Part shown: positions 19,592 through 28,834 of the stretch, one piece after another
Layout of the letters: each line of letters opens with the position of its first letter
Numbering within the stretch: position 1 is the first letter of the stretch
Assembly: GCF_024347675.1 (NCBI RefSeq)
Contig: NZ_AP024881.1
Coordinates: 2,232,001 to 2,296,000, forward strand
Length of the DNA: 64,000 nucleotides
Source of the DNA: Vibrio ishigakensis
GTDB taxonomy: Bacteria; Pseudomonadota; Gammaproteobacteria; Enterobacterales; Vibrionaceae
Reading direction: 5' to 3'
Notes under the pieces: generated by a model
What the model was told of the DNA's origin: nothing
The model's database searches: none
What the model saw: only the letters and a program-made list of their open reading frames with translations
Made by a program: the position numbers and the translations under genes

Positions 19592-20734
19592 TTATTTTCC
19601 AATTAGATTCAGTACAGCCTTGGCTGCTTGACGGTCAGCGTCTTTACGAATCCATTCGTGCATTTCAGTAAACTTGTTCTGCACATAGCTGTTATCGCCA
19701 TCTATTATCTTTTCAAGCGCGGTAGCAAGAGCCTCTGGATAACACTCTTCCATAATGTACTCTTCCACTAGCTCTTCATCGGCTAGCAGGTTCGGCAAGC
19801 TGTAGTATTTGTTTAGCATCATGCGCTTAGCGATAAAGCCAGAGATCTTATTCACCTTATAAGCGGTCACCATAGGACGATTGACTAGCATCCCTTCAAG
19901 TACTGCAGTGCCGCAAGCCAAGAGCACAAAATCCGCACTCGCCATCACGTTACGTGCAGAGTTCTCTTCGATGATATGGAAATCAATCTCTGGAGCTTCT
20001 TGCTTCCAGATTTCCTCAAACTGAGCACGGCGCACTGGATTTACTGCAGAGACGATAAAGCCAATATCCGGATATTTCTGGTGAATCAGCTTACAGGCAC
20101 CGATAAAATCGGCACCAAGCAGCTTCACTTCAGCGCGACGGCTGCCCGGGAGTACGGCCATATAGCGGCGCTCTTGGTCCAAACCGAATCGCTCACGCGC
20201 TTCATGCTTATCAGAGTGAAGCGGGATGGCATCAGCTAGGGTGTGACCGACAAATTCACAGGCAACATTGTACTTATCGTAGAAGGCTTTCTCGAATGGC
20301 AAGAATGCCAACACCAGATCGGTAGCCGCATCTATCTTAAAGATACGCTTTGGACGCCAAGCCCAAACCGATGGACTCACATAATGAACCGTCTTAAGAC
20401 CAGCTTGCTTGAGTTCAAGCTCTAGGCGCAGGTTAAAATCAGGGGCATCGATACCGATAAACACATCCGGCTGCCACTCTTTGAAATACTTGGCCAGCTC
20501 ACGCTTGATATGCAGGATGCGACGCAGGCGGCCTAAAACCTCTACCAGTCCCATAACCGCAAGCTCTTCCATCTCGAACAAACTCTTGCAGCCTAACGCT
20601 TGCATCTTAGGGCCACCGATACCAACAAACTCAGCATCTGGGTATTGCTCTTGGATCCCTTTGATAAAGCCTTCGCCTAGGGTATCCCCCGACAACTCGC
20701 CTACCACTATGCCAATGCGTAAAGGTCGACTCAT
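19592..20734 (-). CDS. lpxB: Lipid-A-disaccharide synthase
   Basis: LpxB joins UDP-2,3-diacylglucosamine and lipid X to form the lipid A disaccharide at the inner face of the inner membrane. The start is ATG at 20732-20734 (380 residues), with AAGGAG 9 bases upstream; a TTG 24 bases further upstream is rejected. GT-19 family segments include RIGIVVGELSGDTLGEG, FIGIDAPDFNLRLE, YVSPSVWAWRPKRI and LLACGTAVLEGML. It precedes rnhB and follows lpxA, separated by a terminator-like hairpin. Confidence 0.96.
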   Translation of the reverse strand: MSRPLRIGIVVGELSGDTLGEGFIKGIQEQYPDAEFVGIGGPKMQALGCKSLFEMEELAVMGLVEVLGRLRRILHIKRELAKYFKEWQPDVFIGIDAPDFNLRLELELKQAGLKTVHYVSPSVWAWRPKRIFKIDAATDLVLAFLPFEKAFYDKYNVACEFVGHTLADAIPLHSDKHEARERFGLDQERRYMAVLPGSRRAEVKLLGADFIGACKLIHQKYPDIGFIVSAVNPVRRAQFEEIWKQEAPEIDFHIIEENSARNVMASADFVLLACGTAVLEGMLVNRPMVTAYKVNKISGFIAKRMMLNKYYSLPNLLADEELVEEYIMEECYPEALATALEKIIDGDNSYVQNKFTEMHEWIRKDADRQAAKAVLNLIGK

Positions 20735-20756
20735 GGCATCACACTCCTTTATAAAC

Positions 20757-20784
20757 AAAAAGATCGCCGAAAACAGCGATCTTT
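20757..20784 (-). terminator. Intrinsic terminator or attenuator between lpxA and lpxB
   Basis: A perfect 9-bp stem, AAAGATCGC/GCGATCTTT, has an 8-base loop, with five A on the left giving U in minus-strand RNA. It is 24 bases past the lpxA stop and just upstream of the lpxB ribosome site, so it likely reduces rather than abolishes downstream transcription. Confidence 0.7.
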
Positions 20785-20807
20785 AAAAGCAATAAAATCA
20801 ACAAGGC

Positions 20808-21599
20808 TTAGCGGATAATGCCACGCTTCACATCGTTGTTTAGGTAGTCAAGGAAGGATTTAACCGCTGGGAACTCTTCCGCGCTCTTAGCAATTTCTTC
20901 CTTCGCTTCATCTAGGCTTAGGCCTGAGCGATACAAAGTCTTGAATGCGCGACGAACCGCAAGGATATCCTGCTTCTCAAAACCACGACGCTTCATACCC
21001 TCAGAGTTGATGCCGATAGGGCTACAGTGGTTACCTTGTGCCATCACAAATGGAGGTACGTCTTGAGCTACGGTAGAACCGCCACCAATAAAGGCGTGTG
21101 CACCTAGAGTACAGAACTGGTGTACAGGCACTAGTGCAGTAAGGATAACGTAGTCTTGAACGGTCACGTGGCCTGCAAGGGTCGCGTTGTTACCAAGGAT
21201 AACGTTGTCGCCGATAGTACAGTCGTGAGCAATGTGTGCGTTAACACAGAACAGGTTATCGCTACCCACTTGAGTAATACCATTATCTTGGATAGTACCG
21301 CGGTGCATCTGCACGCTTTCACGAATAACGTTACGGTCACCAACGATAAGCTTGGTGTCTTCACCTTGATATTTCTTGTCTTGGTTCTCTTCGCCCAAAA
21401 TAGCGAAAGAGAATACACGGTTGCCATCACCAATCTTGGTGTGACCTTTAATCACAACGTGCGACATAATCTCGTTGTTTTCACCGATTTCAATGTTACC
21501 ACTGATATAAGTGAACGGTCCGACGGTGGTGTTAGCACCAATTTTTACATCGCCTTCAATAACTGCAGTAGGGTGAATATTTGCAGAAGGATCAATCAT
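20808..21599 (-). CDS. lpxA: UDP-N-acetylglucosamine acyltransferase
   Basis: LpxA places the 3-O hydroxyacyl chain on UDP-GlcNAc, the first step of lipid A synthesis. The start is ATG at 21597-21599 (263 residues), matching the family start MIDxSAxxHPTA; an ATG 24 bases upstream lies inside fabZ. The N-terminal two thirds is a left-handed parallel beta-helix of hexapeptide repeats (IGANTTVGPF, IGENNEI, VGSDNLF). The catalytic His is in the conserved NAHIAHDC region. QGNHCSPIGINSEGMKRRGF and a helical C-terminus follow. It lies two bases after the fabZ stop. Confidence 0.96.
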   Translation of the reverse strand: MIDPSANIHPTAVIEGDVKIGANTTVGPFTYISGNIEIGENNEIMSHVVIKGHTKIGDGNRVFSFAILGEENQDKKYQGEDTKLIVGDRNVIRESVQMHRGTIQDNGITQVGSDNLFCVNAHIAHDCTIGDNVILGNNATLAGHVTVQDYVILTALVPVHQFCTLGAHAFIGGGSTVAQDVPPFVMAQGNHCSPIGINSEGMKRRGFEKQDILAVRRAFKTLYRSGLSLDEAKEEIAKSAEEFPAVKSFLDYLNNDVKRGIIR

Positions 21600-21601
21600 A
21601 T

Positions 21602-22054
21602 TTAGAATTCTCGACGGGCACATTTCAATTCAGCAGAACACACCACTTCACCGTCAACCTTAGCAACACCGTTAAACATAGCGATGCCACGACGGTTCTT
21701 TAGTAGTTCCACTTCGATAATCATTTGATCACCAGGACTTACAGGCTTTCTGAATTTAGCTTGGTCGACACTCGCAAAATAGTAAAGCTCGTTCTCTTTT
21801 GGTGCACCGAAGGTTTTAAACGCTAGAAGGCCAGTCGCTTGCGCCATAGCTTCTAGGATTAGTACACCAGGGAAAACAGGAAGTTGCGGGAAATGACCTG
21901 TAAACTGTGGCTCATTAAAAGTCACGTTTTTCAAACCAATTAGATATTTGCCTTCTTCGAAGTCCGTAACGCGATCTAGTAGCAAAAATGGATAGCGGTG
22001 CGGTAGAAGTGCTTGAATTTCCGTAATATCCATGGTCTTTTTTTCAGAAGTCAA
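21602..22054 (-). CDS. fabZ: 3-hydroxyacyl-ACP dehydratase FabZ
   Basis: FabZ dehydrates 3-hydroxyacyl-ACP in fatty acid elongation and competes with LpxA/LpxD for hydroxyacyl-ACP, balancing phospholipid and lipid A. It has 150 residues in a single hot-dog domain. [14 protein letters not shown] is near residue 16; catalytic His54 is in [13 protein letters not shown] and Glu68 in [10 protein letters not shown]. The next in-frame Met is at residue 8, so the start could be 22033. It heads the fabZ-lpxA-lpxB-rnhB-dnaE run, apparently with its own upstream region. Confidence 0.95.
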   Translation of the reverse strand: MTSEKKTMDITEIQALLPHRYPFLLLDRVTDFEEGKYLIGLKNVTFNEPQFTGHFPQLPVFPGVLILEAMAQATGLLAFKTFGAPKENELYYFASVDQAKFRKPVSPGDQMIIEVELLKNRRGIAMFNGVAKVDGEVVCSAELKCARREF

Positions 22055-22110
22055 AGTGTAGTTCCTTACGTGTAATACTTTATTTTATGGGGAATTATAT
22101 ACCCAAGCTA

Positions 22111-22166
22111 CTTCAAGGTGCACGTTTCGGACAGAAATTGTCAAATTTCTTACCTGCAACTTGAGG
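22111..22166. repeat. Imperfect inverted repeat in the lpxD-fabZ gap
   Basis: CTTCAAGGTGCA (22111-22122) and TGCAACTTGAGG (22155-22166) are inverted copies with two mismatches in 12. They enclose a perfect 6-bp hairpin GAAATT/AATTTC at 22134-22149. The core ACCCAAGCTACTTCAAG resembles a repeat I recall scattered in Vibrio intergenic regions; that is memory, not a search. It lies in the leader of the fabZ unit. Confidence 0.5.
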
Positions 22167-22177
22167 TCACTTGAACT

Positions 22178-22208
22178 AAAAAGACCTGCATTATGCAGGC
22201 CTTTATTT
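22178..22208 (-). terminator. Intrinsic terminator after lpxD
   Basis: On the minus strand, AGGCCTGCA/TGCAGGTCT forms a 9-bp stem (one mismatch) with a TAA loop and five U. It is about 13 bases beyond the lpxD stop, so it splits the classic lpxD-fabZ operon. Confidence 0.8.
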
Positions 22209-22220
22209 TTATGAATTGAA

Positions 22221-23240
22221 TTAAGAGTTCACTTTTTTCTCTAATTCATTCAACCGGTTGAGCATATCTTCTAGACGATTCAGTCTCGCCACAGATTTAC
22301 GCCACTCACGGTTAGGCTGTGCTGGCATGCCTGAAGAGTACACTCCTTTTTCGGAAATACTCTTAAGAATCATAGCTCTACCAGAAATCATAGTGCCATC
22401 AGCAATCTCTAGATGGCCTGAAATCGCTGCGCCGCCGCCAATGATACAGTATTTACCGATGTGTGTGCTACCACCGACAACAGTACCACCTGCAATGCAA
22501 GAGCCGTAGCCTAGATGTACGTTGTGACCAATCTGGATTTGGTTATCTAGGATAACGTTGCTCTCAACGATGGTATCTTCAAGAGCACCACGGTCTACAG
22601 TAGTACTTGCACCTATCTCAACGCGATCGCCAATCTTTACAGTGCCAGTTTGAGGGATCTTGATCCACTCGCCACGCTCATTAGCATAGCCAAAACCATC
22701 GGCACCGATCACACAGCTAGAATGGAATACGCACTTCTCACCCACTTCAACATGGTGATAAATGGTAGCGTTAGCCCATACCTGAGTGCCAGCACCGATC
22801 TTGGCATTGCGACCAATATAAGCACCGGCACCGATAGACGCATTGTCGCCAATTACTGCGCCAGATTCGATGGTCGAATTAGGACCAACCGAAACGTTCT
22901 CGCCTAGGGTCGCATCTGCAGCGATAAACGCCGCTTCTGAGATACCTGTTGCTGGCTGCTCTGGCACATCTAGCGCTTGTGCAACTTTAGCAAAGGCAAC
23001 ATAAGGGTCAGCGACCACAAGTACGTTACCCGTGCACAGCTCGAGCTCGCTCTCTTTAACCATAACCACTGACGCCTGACACTCGGCAAGCTGCTTTTTA
23101 TAGCGAGGGTTAGACATAAATGTCACCTGCCCTGGCTGCGCCTTGTCCATAGCCGCCACAGAAGAGACAGTCGCCTCTGCATCACCGTGCAGGGTACCGC
23201 CTGTAATTTGTTCGAGTTGTTTTAGAGTCAGTGTTGTCAT
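22221..23240 (-). CDS. lpxD: UDP-3-O-(3-hydroxyacyl)glucosamine N-acyltransferase
   Basis: LpxD adds the N-linked hydroxyacyl chain in the third step of lipid A synthesis. It has 339 residues (E. coli 341). The N-terminal uridine-binding domain starts [19 protein letters not shown] left-handed beta-helix of hexapeptide repeats runs about residues 105-310 and contains the catalytic His segment ([12 protein letters not shown]). A short C-terminal helix, [18 protein letters not shown], ends the protein. It follows skp by 6 bases and precedes a terminator. Confidence 0.96.
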   Translation of the reverse strand: MTTLTLKQLEQITGGTLHGDAEATVSSVAAMDKAQPGQVTFMSNPRYKKQLAECQASVVMVKESELELCTGNVLVVADPYVAFAKVAQALDVPEQPATGISEAAFIAADATLGENVSVGPNSTIESGAVIGDNASIGAGAYIGRNAKIGAGTQVWANATIYHHVEVGEKCVFHSSCVIGADGFGYANERGEWIKIPQTGTVKIGDRVEIGASTTVDRGALEDTIVESNVILDNQIQIGHNVHLGYGSCIAGGTVVGGSTHIGKYCIIGGGAAISGHLEIADGTMISGRAMILKSISEKGVYSSGMPAQPNREWRKSVARLNRLEDMLNRLNELEKKVNS

Positions 23241-23246
23241 AGTCGA

Positions 23247-23756
23247 TTACTTAAGCTCGTCGATAACTTTTTGAGATAGGTCTAGTTCAGGCTTAGCGTA
23301 TTGAAGCGCTTGCGCGTCAACAACCATATCAATGCCTTCTTTCTCAGCTACTTTCGCTACTGCGTCTTGGATAGCCTTGAACAGTTTTTGCTTCTCTTGA
23401 GCTTCACGACGCTTGCCGTCACGCTCTAGAGATTGACCTTTTAGCTTGTACTCAGCCTCAAGACCAGCGATCTCGATTTGGATCTGACGAACACCATCAT
23501 CACCTAGAAGCTCAGCATCACGACGTGCTTGATCAACCTTAGATTTGATCTTAGTTTCAAGAGCCTTTAGCTCAGCAGTGCGATCTTTAAACTCGTCTTG
23601 AAGGTTTTTCAGTACCGCTTCACGCTGTGGAAGCTCCTGGAAAATTTGTGCTGTATTCACATAGGCAACCTTCTGAGCGGCTTCAGCTGCGTGGGCAACC
23701 AACGAAGAACTCAGTACTACTAGGCTCAGGCCAGCTGCTTTGATCAGTTTTTTCAA
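23247..23756 (-). CDS. skp: Periplasmic chaperone Skp (OmpH)
   Basis: Skp is the trimeric periplasmic chaperone that shields unfolded outer-membrane proteins on the way to BamA. The 169-residue precursor has a signal peptide cleaved near AHA-AE (residue 23-24). A small core strand (KVAYVNTAQIFQ) follows, then long charged helices (about residues 45-135) that form the tentacles, and a C-terminal strand. It lies between bamA and lpxD, the conserved position. Confidence 0.95.
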   Translation of the reverse strand: MKKLIKAAGLSLVVLSSSLVAHAAEAAQKVAYVNTAQIFQELPQREAVLKNLQDEFKDRTAELKALETKIKSKVDQARRDAELLGDDGVRQIQIEIAGLEAEYKLKGQSLERDGKRREAQEKQKLFKAIQDAVAKVAEKEGIDMVVDAQALQYAKPELDLSQKVIDELK

Positions 23757-23773
23757 AATTTTATCCTCAAGTT

Positions 23774-26212
23774 TTAGAAGGTTCTACCAATGGTGAAGGT
23801 AAAGACTTCCTCGTCATCGCCTTCATAGATTTCAATAGGAGTTGCCAACGAGAAGACCAGAGGTCCCATCGGTGACATCCACTGCACCGCCGCACCAACA
23901 GAGACACGGAATGCGAATGGATCAGAGTAGTCATAGTAGTACTCTGAACCCGGTAAGTTAGGGTCGATTGCTACGTCTTGGAACTCAGTGTCCCAAACAC
24001 TTGCAGCATCAACAAATAGACTGGTTCGAATTTGGTTTCGAACGGCATCACTTGCAAATGGTGTTGGAACGATAAGCTCCATACTACCTAGCATGGTGGC
24101 GTTACCACCCGCTGATTCATCTGTTGCGGAGTAACATGGGTTGTTACCACCTACACCACCAGAACAGCCAGTCGGGTCATTGTAAACCGCTCTTGGACCA
24201 ACTGAGTTCGAACCAAAGCCACGTAGAGTAGTGAAACCACCTGCGTAGAAGTTTTCATAGAATGGGAACAGGTTGTCGTTACCATCCGTTTTACCATAAC
24301 CATTACCGTAACCTAGACGACCACGGAACAGAAGTGCAAAGCTCTGTTTCTGGTTCAATGGGAAGTATTGACGCGCATCGTACTGGATCTTGAAGTACTG
24401 TGCGTCTGAACCCGGAACCGTCACCTTAGTGGTTAGGCGTTGGTGGTTACCCGAAGTCGGGAAAATACCACGGTTCAGATTGTTGCGCGTCCAAGTCAGA
24501 GAAATATCAAAATCGTCTGTATCCAGAGTGTTATTCATCGGATCATAGTTATCACCCTGAGACTGCAGGAATTTCTCGATCTGAACATAAGGGTCAAGGT
24601 TGGACAGACTGTTGTGGGTATAACCTATACCTAGCTCGAAGAAGTTTAATTCATCGAATGGGAAACCCCAGGTTAGAGAGCCACCATAACTTTCGTTGGT
24701 ATAGTCGACGATACCCGCTTCAGATGCCTCAAACATGTTGTAGAAGATCTTACCACCCAAACTCACACCATCTAGGTTCCAGTATGGGTCACGGTACTCA
24801 AGGCTCACGTTCTTCTGGTAGTCGTTCATCATAGCGTTGATACCAACGCGGTTACCCGTACCTAAGAAGTTGTCTTGTTGTAGACCTACCTGGAAGCTGA
24901 TACCTGACTCAGTACCATAACCGACACCAAAGTTTACGCTACCTGAGTTGGCCTCTTTAACCGTGTAGATAACGTCTACTTGGTCAGTGGTGCCAGGAAC
25001 ACGTGCAGTTTGAACATCTACAGTCTCAAAGAAACCCAGACGGTTTAGACGGGTTTTACCTGTCTCAAGAGAGCGAGAGTTCAGCCATGAGCCTTCCATC
25101 TGACGCATCTCACGACGCAGCACTTCATCTTTAGTAGTGTTGTTACCTACAAAGCGGATATCACGCACATAGATACGCGCACCGGGTTCAACATTCACTA
25201 CCAGAGATACAGTATTGTTCTCGTCATCGAATTCAGGGATGGTGCGAACTTCTGGGTAGGCGTAGCCTGATTCACCCAAAACGCGCTTGATGGATTCTTC
25301 CATCGCAGTTACCGAAGCACCGCTGTAGACATCGCCCTTTTCAAATGGGTTCATGCCTTCGAATTCTTCGCGTTTACCGATCAGCTCGCCGCGAACCTCT
25401 ACATTCTCAACCTTGTACTGCTCACCCTCGTCTAGGAATAGCGTGATATACACACCCTTCTTATCTGGAGAGATCGCAACCTGGCTAGAGTCCACCTTGA
25501 ACTTCAAGTAACCACGGTCAAGGTAGTAAGACTTCAACGCTTCAAGGTCACCCGCTAGAACCTGTTTCTGATATTTATCATCAGCAAGGAAGTTCCACCA
25601 AGGCACGTCTACGTTTAGGTTGAAGCGGGAAAGGAGGTCAGAATCGGTAAACACCTCGTTGCCAATGAAGTTGATCTGCTTGATTTTTGCAGATACGCCC
25701 TCAGAGAAGACAAACTTAAGGTCAGAACGGTTACGAGGAAGTGGCGTAACTACAGCTTGTACAGAAGCGTTGTACTTACCCACACTGTAATAGAAGTCCT
25801 CAAGACCTTTTTCGATAGTGCTAAGAGCAGTACGGTCTAGGGCTTCACCCACACGTACACCTGAAGAGTTAAGGTTCTGACTTAACTGCTCTTCTTCGAT
25901 AGCCTTGTTACCGGAAAACGAGATACTAGCAATCGTTGGGCGCTCTTTTACACGCACCACAAGCACATTGCCATCACGCAATACCTTTACATCTTCGTAG
26001 TTACCCGATTGATACAGGGATTTGATGATCTCGGAGACATCCTTTGAGCCTACGTTATCACCCACACGAACTGGCATTTCAAGCAAAGCTGCACCCAGTG
26101 CAACACGTTGAAGGCCTTCAATTTTAATATCTTCTACTACGAAGTTTCCCGCAGCGTGCGCTGCACTACTGCCTAGAAGTAACGCGGTAAGCAGTAAACG
26201 TTTTAACGACAT
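23774..26212 (-). CDS. bamA: Outer membrane protein assembly factor BamA
   Basis: BamA is the Omp85-family insertase of the BAM complex. The 812-residue precursor has a signal peptide ending AHAA (residue 20-21). Five POTRA domains span about residues 22-425, beginning FVVEDIKIEGLQRVALGAAL. A 16-strand barrel follows, with GTGNRVGINAMMND and the lid-loop VRGFGSN-type segment, here TLRGFGSNSVGPR. The chain ends in aromatic FTIGRTF, a normal barrel-insertion signal. It is between rseP and skp. Confidence 0.97.
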   Translation of the reverse strand: MSLKRLLLTALLLGSSAAHAAGNFVVEDIKIEGLQRVALGAALLEMPVRVGDNVGSKDVSEIIKSLYQSGNYEDVKVLRDGNVLVVRVKERPTIASISFSGNKAIEEEQLSQNLNSSGVRVGEALDRTALSTIEKGLEDFYYSVGKYNASVQAVVTPLPRNRSDLKFVFSEGVSAKIKQINFIGNEVFTDSDLLSRFNLNVDVPWWNFLADDKYQKQVLAGDLEALKSYYLDRGYLKFKVDSSQVAISPDKKGVYITLFLDEGEQYKVENVEVRGELIGKREEFEGMNPFEKGDVYSGASVTAMEESIKRVLGESGYAYPEVRTIPEFDDENNTVSLVVNVEPGARIYVRDIRFVGNNTTKDEVLRREMRQMEGSWLNSRSLETGKTRLNRLGFFETVDVQTARVPGTTDQVDVIYTVKEANSGSVNFGVGYGTESGISFQVGLQQDNFLGTGNRVGINAMMNDYQKNVSLEYRDPYWNLDGVSLGGKIFYNMFEASEAGIVDYTNESYGGSLTWGFPFDELNFFELGIGYTHNSLSNLDPYVQIEKFLQSQGDNYDPMNNTLDTDDFDISLTWTRNNLNRGIFPTSGNHQRLTTKVTVPGSDAQYFKIQYDARQYFPLNQKQSFALLFRGRLGYGNGYGKTDGNDNLFPFYENFYAGGFTTLRGFGSNSVGPRAVYNDPTGCSGGVGGNNPCYSATDESAGGNATMLGSMELIVPTPFASDAVRNQIRTSLFVDAASVWDTEFQDVAIDPNLPGSEYYYDYSDPFAFRVSVGAAVQWMSPMGPLVFSLATPIEIYEGDDEEVFTFTIGRTF

Positions 26213-26253
26213 ATCGACTACTAATTTCCTATCAAAACACGCTGTCGCTTAAA

Positions 26254-27609
26254 TTACAGGCGCATAAAATCGTTTAAGATCGCAATAGACATCAAAGCAA
26301 AGATGATCGCGCCCCCAACTCGGTACCCCATATCTTGGATTTTTTCTGGTACCGGACGACGAATCACAGCCTCGACTGCGAAAAACATCAGATGCCCACC
26401 ATCCAAAATTGGCAAAGGCATCAGGTTAATAATTCCTAAGTTAATACTGATCAGGGCCAAAAATCCTAAGAAATAGGCAATACCATAATCAGCTGTGGCT
26501 CCCGCTCCCTTGGCTATAGAGATAGGGCCGCTCAAGTTATTCAAGCCAACATCACCTGTTACCAGCTTCTTCAGCATGGTTAGGGTTAGACCAATAACCT
26601 GTTTTGTTTTTTCTGCTGCTTTGCCGATAGCTTCTATCGGGCCAAAACGCAGGTCAAAGCGATAATCAGCCGGCCACTCATCCACAGTTGGTGAGATGCC
26701 AGCAAAGCCCATTGCGCCATTTCGGCCTTTGCGCTCACCCGGAATCAAAGTCAAACGCTCAACGGAGCCATTTCTATCCACTGCCAGCTCTAAAGAGCGC
26801 CCCGGATTATCGCGGATAATGGTGGCAAACTCTTGCCACTGTGTCACAGACTCGCCATTTACTGACAAAATCGTGTCACCAACCTCAAGGCCAGCCTGAT
26901 CTGCTGCCCCCCCCTCTTGCACCGTAGCAAGGGTCAGATAAATCTCAGGTGAATAGGGTCTAAAGCCAAGGGTCGACATTGCCGATTCGGTTTCAGGGTC
27001 AAACGACCACTCACGCAAATCCAGCGTATATTGCTTCTCAAGCCCAAGCTCATCTGGCGAGGTTAGGGTCATGGTCATGCTATCGTCGCCAATCTTGGCT
27101 ACCAGCCCCATGTTGACCGACTCCCAATCTGCGGTTTTGACGCCGTTCACCGACGTTAGTTCCATGCCTGGCAAAATTCCTGCTTCGGCAACTATAGAGT
27201 TGGGCGTTACGTCACCAATTACTGGTTTAACCGCTGGAATACCAATCAAAAAGACCAGCCAATAAGCAACTATAGCGAATAAAAAGTTGGCGATTGGACC
27301 GGCAGCGACAATAGCACTGCGTTGAGAGAGAGATTTTTGGTCAAAGGCGAGGTGTTTTTCATGCTCAGCCACTTCATCAACTCGACCATCGAGCATCTTG
27401 ACGTAGCCACCAAGCGGAATCACAGAAATGGAGTACTCGGTTCCGTCTTTACCTATCTTGTTCCAGATAGATTTACCAAAACCGATAGAGAATTTGTGTA
27501 CCTTTACACCGCATTTACGGGCGACCCAAAAATGGCCGTACTCATGCACTGCAACCAAAATGCCAAGGGCGACAACAAATGCCGCAAAGTTCCATAATAC
27601 GGAAGTCAT
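26254..27609 (-). CDS. rseP: Site-2 protease RseP
   Basis: RseP is the intramembrane zinc protease that performs the second cut of the anti-sigma factor RseA to release sigma-E, and it clears signal peptide remnants. The start chosen is ATG at 27607-27609 (451 residues), which aligns with the E. coli N-terminus; a GTG nine bases upstream is the alternative. HEYGH (residues 22-26) is the metal motif, and the second ligand is in MPLPILDGGHL near the C-terminus. Two PDZ domains lie between, near residues 115-200 and 210-300. It is upstream of bamA. Confidence 0.95.
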   Translation of the reverse strand: MTSVLWNFAAFVVALGILVAVHEYGHFWVARKCGVKVHKFSIGFGKSIWNKIGKDGTEYSISVIPLGGYVKMLDGRVDEVAEHEKHLAFDQKSLSQRSAIVAAGPIANFLFAIVAYWLVFLIGIPAVKPVIGDVTPNSIVAEAGILPGMELTSVNGVKTADWESVNMGLVAKIGDDSMTMTLTSPDELGLEKQYTLDLREWSFDPETESAMSTLGFRPYSPEIYLTLATVQEGGAADQAGLEVGDTILSVNGESVTQWQEFATIIRDNPGRSLELAVDRNGSVERLTLIPGERKGRNGAMGFAGISPTVDEWPADYRFDLRFGPIEAIGKAAEKTKQVIGLTLTMLKKLVTGDVGLNNLSGPISIAKGAGATADYGIAYFLGFLALISINLGIINLMPLPILDGGHLMFFAVEAVIRRPVPEKIQDMGYRVGGAIIFALMSIAILNDFMRL

Positions 27610-27620
27610 AGGATCCACCC

Positions 27621-28817
27621 TTAACTTAGATGCTCTCTCGCTAAAATTCGCGCCATTCTATCTAGCTCAATCAAGCTTTCCAAGCTATCCAATTCTCTGG
27701 CGTGCTCAGTTGCACAAACCTTGTTCATTACCGCTGCATTTACCTTGGCGATATCGGTAAATGCAATCTGACGTCCCAAGAATGCCTCAACGGCAATCTC
27801 ATTGGCTGCATTTAGCGCTGTCGTTGCGTGCTGACCACTATAACAAGCTTCAATTGCTAGTTCCAAGCAAGGATAACGGGAGAAATCAGGCTGCATAAAG
27901 GTCAGTTCACCCACTTGGGTAAAATCAAGCGCCTTAACTCCCGCTTGTACGCGCTCTGGGTAAGAAAGCGTTAATGCGATCGGGGTGCACATATCTGGCT
28001 CACCCATCTGCGCAAGCGTTGAGCCATCCTTATACTGAACCATAGAGTGAATCACCGACTGTGGGTGCACCACCACCTTTAGTTGTTCGCGGTTAGTATT
28101 GAACAGCCAACGTGCCTCAACGTACTCAAGGCCCTTGTTCATCATAGTCGCAGAGTCTACAGAGATCTTAGGCCCCATAGACCAGTTTGGATGTGCAATG
28201 GCTTGTTCAGGGGTAACGCTTGCTAGCTCTTCAATCGCAGAGTAGCGGAATGGGCCACCAGAACCTGTGAGTAGAATGCGCTCTACCCCTGCATCAGTTA
28301 GACTACAGTGCCCTAGATTAGTTTGAACTGATTCTGGCAAGCACTGAAAGATGGCATTGTGTTCGCTATCTACTGGCATAAGCTCAGCGCCATATTGCTT
28401 AACAGCATCAACAAACAGCTGACCAGACATCACCAAAGCTTCTTTGTTAGCGAGCAATACACGCTTGCCTGCTTGCACCGCCGCCATGGTAGAAAGAAGA
28501 CCAGCAGCACCAACAATAGCCGCCATCACCATATCCACCTCTGGTGCAGAGGCGATAAAGCACATGCCCTCATCACCAGAGAGAACACGTGTCTTCAAAC
28601 CGATTGAAGCAAGTTCATTGCGCAGGGCTAAGGCAGCTGCATCGTCAGCCATTACCGCATATTCAGGTTGCCATTGACGGCACAGCTGCACCATCTTCTG
28701 TACGTTGCTGCCAGCACCAAGGGCAAAAACCTGATAGCGATCAGGATTTTGCGTTACAACCTTAAGGGTACTTGTGCCTATAGAGCCTGTAGCTCCAAGG
28801 ATGGAGAGTCTTTGCAT
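27621..28817 (-). CDS. dxr: 1-deoxy-D-xylulose 5-phosphate reductoisomerase
   Basis: Dxr converts DXP to MEP with NADPH, the committed step of the non-mevalonate isoprenoid pathway. It has 398 residues. The N-terminal NADPH motif [12 protein letters not shown] is at residues 7-18. The metal site is [14 protein letters not shown], and a substrate-binding Ser/Asn/Lys region follows with [23 protein letters not shown] split across the helix. dxs, the preceding enzyme of the pathway, lies at 60459-62327. It is between cdsA and rseP. Confidence 0.97.
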   Translation of the reverse strand: MQRLSILGATGSIGTSTLKVVTQNPDRYQVFALGAGSNVQKMVQLCRQWQPEYAVMADDAAALALRNELASIGLKTRVLSGDEGMCFIASAPEVDMVMAAIVGAAGLLSTMAAVQAGKRVLLANKEALVMSGQLFVDAVKQYGAELMPVDSEHNAIFQCLPESVQTNLGHCSLTDAGVERILLTGSGGPFRYSAIEELASVTPEQAIAHPNWSMGPKISVDSATMMNKGLEYVEARWLFNTNREQLKVVVHPQSVIHSMVQYKDGSTLAQMGEPDMCTPIALTLSYPERVQAGVKALDFTQVGELTFMQPDFSRYPCLELAIEACYSGQHATTALNAANEIAVEAFLGRQIAFTDIAKVNAAVMNKVCATEHARELDSLESLIELDRMARILAREHLS

Positions 28818-28834
28818 ATCGAATCAGACCGTTA

